Shown here: one piece after another, positions 34,207-43,208 of the stretch
Position numbering within the stretch: the first letter of the stretch is position 1
Layout of the letters: every line of letters starts with the position of its first letter
NCBI RefSeq assembly: GCF_018343535.1
Contig: NZ_JAGYPF010000002.1
Location: forward strand, 212,103 to 276,102
DNA length: 64,000 nucleotides
Source of the DNA: Neobacillus rhizophilus
GTDB taxonomy: Bacteria > Bacillota > Bacilli > Bacillales > Cytobacillaceae
Direction: 5' to 3'
Notes under the pieces: model-generated
The model's database searches: none
What the model was told of the DNA's origin: nothing
Seen by the model: the letters and a program-made list of their open reading frames with translations, nothing else
Position numbers and translations under genes: made by a program

Positions 34207-35739
34207 TTGAGTTTTGATCAATTTCAATCGTTAAACTGGAGCATCATGACACCGGAATTCATCATCCTTGCTGTGATTGCAATCTTGGTGATAATGGATC
34301 TGTTTATGCCAAAACATATGGACCGAAAAATCCTCGGCTGGATTGGCATTGCGGCCATCCTTGCGGCGATGGTGTCGGTCTTCGGCATGGCCGGCGGTCA
34401 CGTCGAGTCGATTCTGCATGACACGTTCCGCCTCGACAGCTTTGCGATCGCGTTTAAGCTGCTGATTTTAGGCGGCGGGGCGCTGGTATTGTTCTTGGCT
34501 ACTAGCTACAAAGCCACCGATGGCTTGGAAAGATATACGGGCGAGTTTTATTACCTATTATTATCAGCATTATTAGGTGCCATGGTGATGACCTCAAGTG
34601 GCGATTTAATCACCCTTTACATCGGCCTTGAGCTGTTATCGATACCATCTTATATTTTGGCGGGCATCCAGAAGGATAGGTTAAACTCCAACGAGTCTGC
34701 GATGAAATACGTCATCAATGGCGGTATTTCGTCCGCAATTGCTTTATTCGGGATGAGCTATGTGTACGGACTGACTGGTTCGACTAACTTGCTAGAAATC
34801 GCAGGCCAGCTGTCGATGCTAATGGACGGGCAGCAAGCATACCTGCTTGGCTTATCGTTCTTGATGATTTTGGTTGGTTTAGGATTTAAGTTGGCAGCCG
34901 CTCCGTTTCACATGTGGGCACCGGATGTGTACCAAGGTGCGCCGACTCCTGTTACAGCGTTCTTAAGCGTTGTTTCAAAGACAGCCGGTTTTGTGATTGT
35001 CGTGCGGATTTTGTTAACGGTATTCGGATCTGCAGCAACGAACGGGCCTGGTTCTATTCCAATCTTGCTGGATATGCAAAATTACCTTGCTGTGATCGCA
35101 GCCGCTACGATGATTATCGGTAACGTCGTGGCACTACGGCAGTCTGATATTAAACGGATGTTCGCGTACTCAAGTATCGCGCACGCTGGTTATTTATTAG
35201 TAGCCGTAACAACTTTAACATCGAATATGTTTTATTCCATCTGGTTCTATTTGCTGGCGTACTTGTTCATGAACATGGGCGCATTCGCAGTCATCCAGGT
35301 GGTGTCGGAAAAAACAGGTTCTACGAAGATTGCGGACTTTGCCGGCTTGTACCGCCGCTCACCGTGGTTGGCCGTGACAATGGGAATTTTGTTGATTTCC
35401 TTGGCTGGCTTCCCGGGAACAGCGGGCTTCATCGGTAAGTTAAACATTTTTGTGGGAGCCTTTGCCGGCCAGCCACATTATGTGTTGGCTTCGGTGATGA
35501 TTGCCACGACGGTGGTATCGTATTTCTATTATTTCGGCGTCATGACACAAATCTTCTTCCGTCCGGCTCCGGCCGCTTCTGAAGGAGAGGGTGAAGGCAG
35601 CAAGTTCAACCTGCCGTTCGGAATCGTAGTTGTGTTGATTGTGGCAGTGGTTGGTTCGGTTTTGTTCGGTATCATGCCAAACATTGCGCTCGACTTTATG
35701 CATAATAACCTGGATATTGTTCAGGATTTCTTTAGTTAA
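34207..35739 (+). CDS. nuoN: NADH-quinone oxidoreductase subunit N
   Basis: Third antiporter-like subunit, 510 residues. Seen: LYIGLELLSIPSYILAG, FKLAAAPFHMWAPDVYQGAP, TPVTAFLSVVSKTAGF and RMFAYSSIAHAGYLLVAV. TTG 34207 is used, with GGAGGGTGA six bases upstream. Last gene of the operon. With no nuoE, nuoF or nuoG anywhere in the window, the complex lacks the NADH-oxidising module, so the electron donor is not evident from the sequence. Confidence 0.96.
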   Translation: MSFDQFQSLNWSIMTPEFIILAVIAILVIMDLFMPKHMDRKILGWIGIAAILAAMVSVFGMAGGHVESILHDTFRLDSFAIAFKLLILGGGALVLFLATSYKATDGLERYTGEFYYLLLSALLGAMVMTSSGDLITLYIGLELLSIPSYILAGIQKDRLNSNESAMKYVINGGISSAIALFGMSYVYGLTGSTNLLEIAGQLSMLMDGQQAYLLGLSFLMILVGLGFKLAAAPFHMWAPDVYQGAPTPVTAFLSVVSKTAGFVIVVRILLTVFGSAATNGPGSIPILLDMQNYLAVIAAATMIIGNVVALRQSDIKRMFAYSSIAHAGYLLVAVTTLTSNMFYSIWFYLLAYLFMNMGAFAVIQVVSEKTGSTKIADFAGLYRRSPWLAVTMGILLISLAGFPGTAGFIGKLNIFVGAFAGQPHYVLASVMIATTVVSYFYYFGVMTQIFFRPAPAASEGEGEGSKFNLPFGIVVVLIVAVVGSVLFGIMPNIALDFMHNNLDIVQDFFS

Positions 35740-35773
35740 AAAAAATACACCTTCTGCCGTCTGACCGGCTGAC

Positions 35774-35811
35774 AAAAAGGAAGTGGTTCCAGGAACCTCT
35801 TCCTTTTTTTT
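35774..35811 (+). terminator. Rho-independent terminator of the nuo operon
   Basis: AAAAAGGAAG-GGTTCC pairs with GGAACC-CTTCC followed by eight T residues. Confidence 0.9.
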
Positions 35812-35966
35812 GTGCCTGAAAGCAATAAGGATTAAACCTACTAACCTATTTCTGATGACAAACAGAGTGCAAATCTGAATTTATTCTTTTGGGTGGATGA
35901 ATGACCTTGAAAACTGCCGTCAGGACCCAATTTTTCAAGCAAGCGAGGCAAAATGGCTCTATGAAT

Positions 35967-35975
35967 CATAAGTTA
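35967..35975 (+). promoter_or_regulatory. Possible SigE/SigK-like -10 element before the sugar cluster
   Basis: CATAAGTTA matches the CATANNNTA -10 pattern used by mother-cell sigma factors, about 48 bases before the rfbF start. No convincing -35 is seen at the right distance, so this is weak. Confidence 0.25.
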
Positions 35976-36022
35976 ATTTGAAGTTAAAATTATTGTCTAG
36001 TTCATTTAGAAAGGGATCATAT

Positions 36023-36814
36023 ATGAAAGTAGTTATTTTGGCAGGCGGCAGGGGGACTCGGATCAGTGAAGAATCGGATCTAAAGCCCAAACCAATGGTA
36101 GAGATCGGTGAGGCACCAATATTGTGGCACATCATGAAGATCTATTCACATTACGGATATCATGAATTTGTGATTTGTTTAGGATACAAAGGTTATGTCA
36201 TAAAAGAATATTTTGCAAATTACTTTCGACATATGTCCGAAGCTATCACATATGACTTTACCTCTGGGAACACACTGGAAATTCATAAAAATAAGGTAGA
36301 GCCGTGGAAAGTTACGTTAGTAGATACCGGCCTTAACACCATGACCGGAAGCCGCATTAAGAGGATTGAGCCTTATGTAGGGAAAAAACCTTTTATGCTT
36401 ACGTACGGTGATGGTTTGGCCGATATCGACATCAATCAGCTGGTTCTCTGCCATAAAAAGAGCAGGAAACTTGCCACTATTTCAGCTGTTCAGCCAGATG
36501 GAAGGTTTGGCCGATTGGAGTTGGATGGTGACCAGGTAATTGGGTTTACGGAAAAGGTTAAAGGTGATGGCGGTTGGATTAATGGCGGTTTCATGGTTTG
36601 TCAGCCTGAAGTTTTCAACTATATTCAGGACAAAGATACAACTATTTTTGAGCAGGGGCCTCTGCAAGATCTGGCACGGGAAGGCGAACTAAACGTCTAT
36701 AAACATCATAGTTTTTGGCAGCCAATGGACACTCTTCGTGAAAAGATCCTTCTTGAAGAAATGTGGAAAAACAAAAAGGCTCCATGGAAGGTATGGAATG
36801 ATGGTCAGGTTTAG
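36023..36814 (+). CDS. rfbF: Glucose-1-phosphate cytidylyltransferase
   Basis: Makes CDP-glucose from CTP and glucose 1-phosphate. The 263-residue protein begins with the nucleotidyltransferase motif VVILAGGRGTRISEES, followed by KPKPMVEIGEAPILWHIMKIYSHYG, the metal/sugar region TYGDGLADID and NGGFMVCQPEV, which distinguish RfbF from dTDP-glucose enzymes. ATG 36023 follows AAAGGGA by about seven bases; the longer frame from 35978 lacks a site. First gene of a nine-gene AT-rich cluster. Paired with rfbG at 42051. Confidence 0.95.
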   Translation: MKVVILAGGRGTRISEESDLKPKPMVEIGEAPILWHIMKIYSHYGYHEFVICLGYKGYVIKEYFANYFRHMSEAITYDFTSGNTLEIHKNKVEPWKVTLVDTGLNTMTGSRIKRIEPYVGKKPFMLTYGDGLADIDINQLVLCHKKSRKLATISAVQPDGRFGRLELDGDQVIGFTEKVKGDGGWINGGFMVCQPEVFNYIQDKDTTIFEQGPLQDLAREGELNVYKHHSFWQPMDTLREKILLEEMWKNKKAPWKVWNDGQV

Positions 36815-36855
36815 ATTTTTGGCAGCCAGGAATAAGTCATTGAATGGAGTTGATC

Positions 36856-37554
36856 ATGTTGAAAATGTCATTATCCATTGATGATTTGCAGGCATATGTG
36901 TTTCATCAGTTGAAACATTTTTTTCCCGACAACCGATTGTCTCCGAAGGAAAAACGGTTCACTCAGTCTATACACCAGGCATTGGAACGTACCGAGTACT
37001 GTTTTCGGCATGTCTCGTTAAAATCATTCCATGACAACGGAACCACTTTTTTCTCCCATTTGCATTCCGATCAATACACGCTGTTTTTATGGTACTTGTC
37101 TAATTCTGCATGGAAAGAATTTAGTGACACGGAACTTGCTTCCAAAATATTTTACCTGAACAAGACTCTAAACGGTGTAGTCTGTATGTTCGATGCCCAG
37201 ATGCCCGATATATTCCTTATTGTGCATGGCGGCGGTATCGTATTGGGAAAGGCGTCCTACAGTGATTTTTTTGTATGCTATCAAGGATGTACAGTCGGTG
37301 CCATCAACGGAGTGTATCCTGTTCTTGGCAAAGGAGTGGCATTGGCCCCACAGTCCACCATTATTGGGGATTGCAAGGTCGGAGATCATGTAACAATAGG
37401 AAATAACGCTGTGCTGAGAAATAAAAGCCTGAACAGCGGATCACTTTATTTTCGCCATACGGAAACTGGGCAGCATGTGGTAGAACAGAGCAGAAAACCT
37501 TGGGCGCAGACCTTTTTTAATGTTCCGATTCCGCTTGATGGAGTAGAAACATGA
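36856..37554 (+). CDS. Serine acetyltransferase-like left-handed beta-helix protein
   Basis: A 232-residue protein. The N-terminal half is helical; the C-terminal half shows hexapeptide-repeat character (VLGKGVALAPQSTIIGDCKVGDHVTIGNNAVL in consecutive I/V-G-x4 turns), the acetyl-CoA-binding fold of serine O-acetyltransferases. The catalytic His-rich region is visible only loosely (LIVHGGGIVLG). ATG 36856 has GGAG five bases upstream. Lying between rfbF and a sugar reductase, it more likely acetylates a sugar than serine; that is inference from context. Confidence 0.7.
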   Translation: MLKMSLSIDDLQAYVFHQLKHFFPDNRLSPKEKRFTQSIHQALERTEYCFRHVSLKSFHDNGTTFFSHLHSDQYTLFLWYLSNSAWKEFSDTELASKIFYLNKTLNGVVCMFDAQMPDIFLIVHGGGIVLGKASYSDFFVCYQGCTVGAINGVYPVLGKGVALAPQSTIIGDCKVGDHVTIGNNAVLRNKSLNSGSLYFRHTETGQHVVEQSRKPWAQTFFNVPIPLDGVET

Positions 37555-38465
37555 GGCAAAAAACAGTCTTGATCAGCGGTGCGGACGGTTATATAGCTCT
37601 TCACTTGGCCCGGGTATTAAGAAATCTTAAATTTAAGGTGTTGACCGCCACAAGAACGATGAACGGAGATCTTAAAATGGACTTCACCTCACCATATGAG
37701 GTGGCATCCCTGAAAAGCACTGGAATCGATGCGATGATCCACACGGTATCTCCGAATGAAGCCATATATAAAACAGATCCTTATCGTGCTCTGTCGGAAA
37801 ATGCGACGGGAGTGCATGCCGCGCTTGATTTTTGCACGAATAACCATGTCAAGGATTTTATCTATTTTTCTAGTTTTCATGTTTTTGGTTCACAGGAAGG
37901 AAGATTGACAGAAAATACACCTATTACTCCGCGAAATGATTATGGATTAGCGCATGGTACTGCGGAACTGACTGTTCAGATGTTTGACAGCTCTAATAAA
38001 GTGAATGGATGGATTGTTAGGCCATCTAATCTTTTTGGCGTCCCAGTAAGCTGTGAAACATTCAAACGGTGGAACCTGATTCCATTTTTATTTTGCAGGG
38101 AAGCAGTAGAGAACCAAACGATAACACTTTTGACTCCAGGCAATCAGCTCCGTAATTTTGTCGGAGTTTCGGATGTATGCAAGAAAGTGCTCTGGATATT
38201 GGAGCAAAGACCGGAGGGGCGTATTTTCCATGCGTATGGGAAAGAAACCATGAGCGTTTGGCAATATGCCCTTCTAGTGCAGAAGGTGGCATTGGAGATT
38301 TTTAATTTGCCAGTCCGAATCATTCGTCCTGAAGGGTCCGATCATCAGGGTACTTTTGAATTTACCAGCATGTACGATGATCGAAACCTAGCACCAAGAG
38401 ACGAACTGGAGACTTTTGTAAAGGAAATGATCAATGTACTTCTCACCAGGTCTGGAAAGGAGTGA
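37551..38465 (+). CDS. NAD(P)-dependent sugar epimerase/reductase (extended SDR) with altered catalytic lysine
   Basis: A 304-residue Rossmann-fold protein. The nucleotide motif is SGADGYIALHLARVL. The segment FSSFHVFG supplies the catalytic Ser region. Where the family has YxxxK, this protein reads Tyr131-Gly-Leu-Ala-His135, so the lysine is replaced by histidine. Substrate-binding half follows (WIVRPSNLFGVP). Starts inside the stop codon of the preceding gene (ATGA). In a cluster with rfbF, rfbG and a C-methyltransferase, it is the likely C4 ketoreductase that finishes the CDP-sugar; stereochemistry is not predictable. Confidence 0.8.
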   Translation: MRQKTVLISGADGYIALHLARVLRNLKFKVLTATRTMNGDLKMDFTSPYEVASLKSTGIDAMIHTVSPNEAIYKTDPYRALSENATGVHAALDFCTNNHVKDFIYFSSFHVFGSQEGRLTENTPITPRNDYGLAHGTAELTVQMFDSSNKVNGWIVRPSNLFGVPVSCETFKRWNLIPFLFCREAVENQTITLLTPGNQLRNFVGVSDVCKKVLWILEQRPEGRIFHAYGKETMSVWQYALLVQKVALEIFNLPVRIIRPEGSDHQGTFEFTSMYDDRNLAPRDELETFVKEMINVLLTRSGKE

Positions 38466-38471
38466 AGGACA

Positions 38472-39551
38472 ATGAACTGCTGTATTTGCGGTCAAATAAG
38501 TACCTTTGAGGAAAAGTATGAGAAAGCTCCACACCAGTTGATGAATGTATATAATTCAGATCTGCTTCATTTGCGAGATTTGGAAATTTATCATTGTGCC
38601 ACATGTGGACACACTCAGATTCCTTCTTTTATAAGTGAAGAGTATTACCAGGATTATTCCATGGGCTCTTTTTGGGGATCAAGCTTTAAGCGAGTCCGCC
38701 AACAGCAAGTCGAGCGTTTGGCGATGATTGCTCCAGCACGTAAGCGATTTTTGGATATTGGCTGTGGTGTCGGACATTATCTTAAGCTGGCGGAGAAACA
38801 CTTTGAAGAACTCTACGGAGTGGAACCATCTAAAACAAGCGCGTTGAGCGCCCAGCAGCAAGGCTTTTCGGTAATAAATGATTATTTCCATGAAGGATTA
38901 ATCTTTGAATCTGGATTTGATGCCATAAGTATCATCGAGGTACTTGAGCACCTTGAACAACCTGGGGATTTGTTTGCTCAAGCTGCCCGGCTGCTGAATG
39001 AAAACGGCATTCTCCTAGTCGAGGTGCCCAATGGACAACGGATAGTAGAAAAACGCTTATATAATAATTTATGCACGGATCATATCCAGTACTTTTCTGT
39101 AACTAGTCTCACGGCAATGGCGAAGCGGGCAGGTTTGACAGTTGTGTGTGCTCAGGAAAGTGAAGATCCCAACTTGCTAGAATTATATGTAAAAAACGTT
39201 CCTAAACCAGCCGATACCTTCAGCACAAGAAGGCAAGCAGCACTTAATCAGCTTGTTTCAAAAATTCCAGTCAATGCCAGGGTTGCAGCATGGGGAGCGG
39301 GAGCGGAATCAGTCTGCTTTCTCGCTATGCTTGAGGGGAGAATCAGTATTCCATGCATGTTTGATAGCGACCGAAACAAGCATGGACATAATATTGCAGG
39401 CATTCCCATTGTAAAGCCGACATCTGAGCATGTTGGTCAATTCGATATGATTATTCTATTTGCTAATTCACATAAACGACAAATACAAGATCAACTTTCT
39501 CAACTTGGATTCACAGGAACGCTTTTGACATTTGAAGAGGGCAGTTATTAA
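38472..39551 (+). CDS. Sugar C-methyltransferase (zinc-binding, three-domain)
   Basis: SAM-dependent methyltransferase of 359 residues in the three-part layout of NDP-ketosugar C-methyltransferases. Residues 1-60 hold two zinc-binding pairs, CCICGQ and CATCGH. The SAM domain has FLDIGCGVGHYLKL and EVLEHLEQPG. The C-terminal domain carries AAWGAGAESVCFLAM and DSDRNKHGHNIAGIPI, like the TylC3/Methyltransf_14 tail. AAAGGAGTG precedes the ATG. It would act on CDP-4-keto-6-deoxyglucose, probably at C3. I recall a B. cereus operon of this enzyme set making branched spore sugars (cereose, cillose). Confidence 0.88.
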   Translation: MNCCICGQISTFEEKYEKAPHQLMNVYNSDLLHLRDLEIYHCATCGHTQIPSFISEEYYQDYSMGSFWGSSFKRVRQQQVERLAMIAPARKRFLDIGCGVGHYLKLAEKHFEELYGVEPSKTSALSAQQQGFSVINDYFHEGLIFESGFDAISIIEVLEHLEQPGDLFAQAARLLNENGILLVEVPNGQRIVEKRLYNNLCTDHIQYFSVTSLTAMAKRAGLTVVCAQESEDPNLLELYVKNVPKPADTFSTRRQAALNQLVSKIPVNARVAAWGAGAESVCFLAMLEGRISIPCMFDSDRNKHGHNIAGIPIVKPTSEHVGQFDMIILFANSHKRQIQDQLSQLGFTGTLLTFEEGSY

Positions 39552-39615
39552 TCATGCCCTTTCCAAAAGATACTAAGGGTTTTTGGGAAATTTTTAAGCG
39601 ATAAGGAGAGTAAGC

Positions 39616-40170
39616 ATGTTTGTTAAGCCAATACCCCTGCATCAGGCTGCATTGATTGAAATGGAGCCGATTCAGGACAGCCGCGGTTTTTTTGCCAGAA
39701 GCTTTTGCAAAAAAACGTTGGCTGATCATGGAATTTCCTTTGATGTGGTTCAATCTAATATGGCATTTAACCATAGTAAAGCCACGCTTAGAGGGATGCA
39801 TTTTCAGCTTCCGCCATACTGTGAGGACAAGATTGTCTCTTGCTTTCAGGGGTCCATTTACGACGTGATCATTGACCTTAACCGTCAAAGCCCTACTTTT
39901 GGGAAATGGTTTGGAATAACATTATCTCAGGAAAATCGCTTGTCTTTATATGTTCCAAAAGGTTTTGCTCATGGGTACCTGACACTGACGGATCACGCGG
40001 CCATCCATTATATGGTCAGTGAGTATTATAGTCCTTCTCATGAGTCTGGAGTTCGCTTTGATGATGAAGTATTTGGAATAGACTGGCCTGTTAAGGATGA
40101 TCTTATTATTTCAGAGAAAGACAGAAAGTGGAAAAACTTTGATTTGGGCAGGGATGGAATCATTTTTTAA
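39616..40170 (+). CDS. rfbC: NDP-4-keto-6-deoxyhexose 3,5-epimerase (RmlC family)
   Basis: Cupin-fold epimerase, 184 residues. RmlC signatures are DSRGFFARSF, LRGMHFQLPPYCEDKIV (catalytic His), YDVIIDLNRQSPTFGKW, YVPKGFAHGYLTLTD and the C-terminal GVRFDDEVFGIDWP. Its usual partner is dTDP-sugar, but rmlA and rmlB are absent here and the cluster is CDP-based, so it probably epimerises the CDP-4-keto intermediate, perhaps at C5. AAGGAGAG precedes ATG 39616. Confidence 0.88.
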   Translation: MFVKPIPLHQAALIEMEPIQDSRGFFARSFCKKTLADHGISFDVVQSNMAFNHSKATLRGMHFQLPPYCEDKIVSCFQGSIYDVIIDLNRQSPTFGKWFGITLSQENRLSLYVPKGFAHGYLTLTDHAAIHYMVSEYYSPSHESGVRFDDEVFGIDWPVKDDLIISEKDRKWKNFDLGRDGIIF

Positions 40171-40184
40171 AGGAGGGGAAATAC

Positions 40185-42008
40185 GTGGATAATTCAACAG
40201 CAAAACAGCTGCTCGATATGTTACAGGCTGCCAATGAGGGCATTAGTAAGCTGGAGAGCTGCCTTAATCGTGGTGAGTTAAGTGAGTCGGATTTAAATAT
40301 ATTGGATACCATGGCGGAAGGTCTGGAAACCATTCAAAACCTAACGGCCGGCGTGTCCCTTCCTCACCGTGTAAAAGAAATCAATGCAAATATTCTTTTT
40401 TACATGGAACAGCTAAAGCAGCATGTTATCAACAAAAATTCAGTGGGGATTCAATATGATTTTAAGTATCACTTTCGCTCTTTGTTCCGGATTTTAGAGT
40501 TCGAAATCGCTTATATCGTAGAGAATTTCGTTAACAAGCATGACTACCCACGTCTTTATCCGGAAATAGGAACCGTTGATCATGGCGAAATTGTCGCACG
40601 AGGGGACAAAGCCCGCATAAAGGTCAGCGTCATTCTGCTTGGATACAATAATCTCAAATATACCCGCGATTGTTTGGAAAGTATTTTAGCGAACATGGAT
40701 GATGTGGACTACGAATTAATTTTGGTGGATAACGGTTCCACGGATGGAACAAAGGAATATTTTGAATCGATTCCTGGAGCAAAAGTGATTTATTTGAAGT
40801 ACAATGTGCACCTTGTGAAAGGCTTTAACATGGGCTTGATGGCGGCGGAAGGTAAATACTGCGCTGCTGTGTGCAACGACTTCATTTTTACACCGAACTG
40901 GTTGAAAAATTTGCTTATTTGTATTGAAGCCGATTCCGAAATTGGTTTTGTGTCGCCAGGTACGACCTCTATCTCCAATTATCAGCAAATATCCATCCCC
41001 TTCATATCCATAGAGGATTTTCAGGAAAAGGCCAGAGAATACAATGTAAGTGACCCTTCAAAATGGGAAGAACGAGTGGTTCTGCTGCCCAATGTTCTGT
41101 GTTGCCCGACAGCTCTTTTGGAACGAATTGGCTATTATGATACCCGCTATTACCGTGGCGAATTTCTGGACGACGACCTCAGTTTTCGAATCAGACGCGC
41201 CGGCTACAAACTCGTTTATTGTGCAGATACAGCAACACACCATTATGGCAGCATAACCACCGCCAGTGACCACCAGACAAATTCTTTGGAAGAAGGAAGA
41301 CAAACCTTTTTAGAGAGATACGGTTTTGATTCTTGGTCGAATGCACACATTAATCCGGCTTACACGCAGATAGACTTTGGGAAACTGGCGGGTGTTAAGT
41401 CTATTCTAGGGTTGGATGTGAAATGCGGAGCCACCTTGCTGCAAATAAAAAACCGTTTATGGTCAAAATATGGCATTAAACCCCAGTTGTCAGTTTGCAC
41501 AACAGATTCAAAATATGTTGTTGATTTAAATACTATTTCACCAAATGTGTTTGTGCTCGAAAATTTACATCGGTTCCCAGAAGAGCTTAACGGCAAGATT
41601 GACCTTGCCTTCATTGAAAAACCTCTGGATGTTTACTCTGATGATTTGGATACCATTTTCAAATCGCTCTCCACGGTTATGGATCGTAACGGGAAACTAA
41701 TATTTATGGTCAACAATACCCTAAACATAGACACGTTGTACGAAATAATGATTACTTCCAAATCATCCAAACTCAATCACAAAATTTATTTTCCTGACAT
41801 GATTGGCATGCAGGCAAGGAAATATGGGTTTGAATTATCTTCAATAAATAATTTTCTATCACATTTTAGTCCTGAGAGAGAGAAGGTTAGCTACGTTTTG
41901 ACCCATCTTTTTGGTAGTAGCGAAGAAATACAAATGGAACAATTGAAGTCATTATTTCTAAACAATGTGCTGCTGTACCAAATGGATTATCAGCCTCCTA
42001 AACAATAG
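40185..42008 (+). CDS. Family 2 glycosyltransferase with extra N- and C-terminal domains
   Basis: A 607-residue protein in three parts. Residues 1-140 are mostly helical with no known motif. Residues of about 145-390 are a GT2 (GT-A) domain: VSVILLGYNNLKYTRDCLESI, DNGSTDGTKEYF, and a metal-site region CNDFIFTPNWL in place of a strict DxD; EFLDDDLSFRIRRAGYK is the acceptor loop. Residues 400-607 resemble a degenerate Rossmann methyltransferase (SILGLDVKCGATLLQIK, IDLAFIEKPLDVY) lacking a clear SAM glycine loop. GTG 40185 follows AAAGGAGGGG. Probably transfers the cluster's sugar. Confidence 0.85.
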   Translation: MDNSTAKQLLDMLQAANEGISKLESCLNRGELSESDLNILDTMAEGLETIQNLTAGVSLPHRVKEINANILFYMEQLKQHVINKNSVGIQYDFKYHFRSLFRILEFEIAYIVENFVNKHDYPRLYPEIGTVDHGEIVARGDKARIKVSVILLGYNNLKYTRDCLESILANMDDVDYELILVDNGSTDGTKEYFESIPGAKVIYLKYNVHLVKGFNMGLMAAEGKYCAAVCNDFIFTPNWLKNLLICIEADSEIGFVSPGTTSISNYQQISIPFISIEDFQEKAREYNVSDPSKWEERVVLLPNVLCCPTALLERIGYYDTRYYRGEFLDDDLSFRIRRAGYKLVYCADTATHHYGSITTASDHQTNSLEEGRQTFLERYGFDSWSNAHINPAYTQIDFGKLAGVKSILGLDVKCGATLLQIKNRLWSKYGIKPQLSVCTTDSKYVVDLNTISPNVFVLENLHRFPEELNGKIDLAFIEKPLDVYSDDLDTIFKSLSTVMDRNGKLIFMVNNTLNIDTLYEIMITSKSSKLNHKIYFPDMIGMQARKYGFELSSINNFLSHFSPEREKVSYVLTHLFGSSEEIQMEQLKSLFLNNVLLYQMDYQPPKQ

Positions 42009-42050
42009 ATGTATGAAAGGAATTTTTTATTAAAGTCAGGAGCGAATTGA

Positions 42051-43136
42051 ATGAAAACAGGCAAAATAAGTCGGCGCTTCTGGGCAGGAAAGAATGTGTT
42101 TCTTACAGGTCATACGGGATTTAAAGGCAGCTGGCTAAGCCTATGGCTTCATAGCATGGGGGCAAAGGTGACAGGGTACTCTTTGCCTGCTCCCACGACT
42201 CCATCTTTGTTTGAGCAGGGGAAAGTGAAGGATGTCTTGGTGGAGTCGGTGATCGGTGATATAACCGATTTGGAAAAGTTGAGACTTTCACTGAAAAAGG
42301 CACAACCAGAGATCATCATTCACATGGCGGCACAGCCTTTGGTTCGGAAATCGTTTGAAGATCCTGTCCAGACGTATAAAACCAATGTGATGGGGACTGT
42401 AAATATAATGGAGGCCGCACGAACCTGCAGTTCGGTACGTGTCATCTTGAATGTAACAACGGATAAATGTTACGAAAATCAGGAATGGCATTGGGGATAC
42501 CGTGAGAGTGAGCCTTTGGGAGGATTTGATCCTTATTCCAGCAGTAAAGCGTGCTCAGAATTGATTACCTCGGCGTATAGACGATCATTTTTGGAATCCA
42601 CTGAAACACAGGTGGCTACGGCGCGGGCAGGTAATGTAATCGGAGGCGGTGATTGGGCGGAAGATCGGTTAATTCCTGACTTGGTCAGAGCTTTGACGAA
42701 AGGAGAGCAGATCAAAATCAGGAATCCTGATGCCGTTCGTCCTTGGCAGCATGTGCTAGAGCCATTGTCGGGCTATCTGCTGCTTTGCCAGCATTTATTT
42801 TTGGATGGCAAGGAATATGCGCAAGCCTGGAATTTTGGCCCTAGAGACAGCGATGCCAGGCCAGTTGAGTGGATTGTCAAACAAATGCTTGGCAGATGGC
42901 CTTATCAGCACCCAGGCTATCAGGTGATTAGACAGGATCATTGGCATGAAGCAAATATGCTGAAACTGGACTGCTCCAAGGCAATAAATGAGCTTAATTG
43001 GACTCCAAAGTGGACTTTGGATAAGGCCTTGGATGCAACGATTCAATGGGTTGCCGGTTATTTGGAAGGTAAAGATTTAAAGGAACTCTGTGTCCAGCAG
43101 ATAGACCAATATGAGGCTGAAAGTTCACTAGAATGA
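42051..43136 (+). CDS. rfbG: CDP-glucose 4,6-dehydratase
   Basis: Converts CDP-glucose to CDP-4-keto-6-deoxyglucose using bound NAD. The 361-residue extended SDR shows TGHTGFKGSWLSLWL, HMAAQPLVRKSF, the catalytic segment TTDKCYENQEWHWGYRE, and DPYSSSKACSE with an intact YxxxK. RPWQHVLEPLSGYL and WNFGPRDSDARPV are typical of RfbG. AGGAG precedes ATG. It works with rfbF at the start of the cluster although five genes lie between them. Confidence 0.95.
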   Translation: MKTGKISRRFWAGKNVFLTGHTGFKGSWLSLWLHSMGAKVTGYSLPAPTTPSLFEQGKVKDVLVESVIGDITDLEKLRLSLKKAQPEIIIHMAAQPLVRKSFEDPVQTYKTNVMGTVNIMEAARTCSSVRVILNVTTDKCYENQEWHWGYRESEPLGGFDPYSSSKACSELITSAYRRSFLESTETQVATARAGNVIGGGDWAEDRLIPDLVRALTKGEQIKIRNPDAVRPWQHVLEPLSGYLLLCQHLFLDGKEYAQAWNFGPRDSDARPVEWIVKQMLGRWPYQHPGYQVIRQDHWHEANMLKLDCSKAINELNWTPKWTLDKALDATIQWVAGYLEGKDLKELCVQQIDQYEAESSLE

Positions 43137-43208
43137 TAGAGGGGATTACAGCAGAGGGGGAACATTAGAGAAAAATATCAAATGTAATGAAAAAGAGGTG
43201 CTGCAAAA

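Noticed and set aside
35880..36022. Full SigK promoter before rfbF
   Set aside because: A CATAAGTTA -10 is present, but no AC-type -35 at 16-17 bases; kept only as a weak site.
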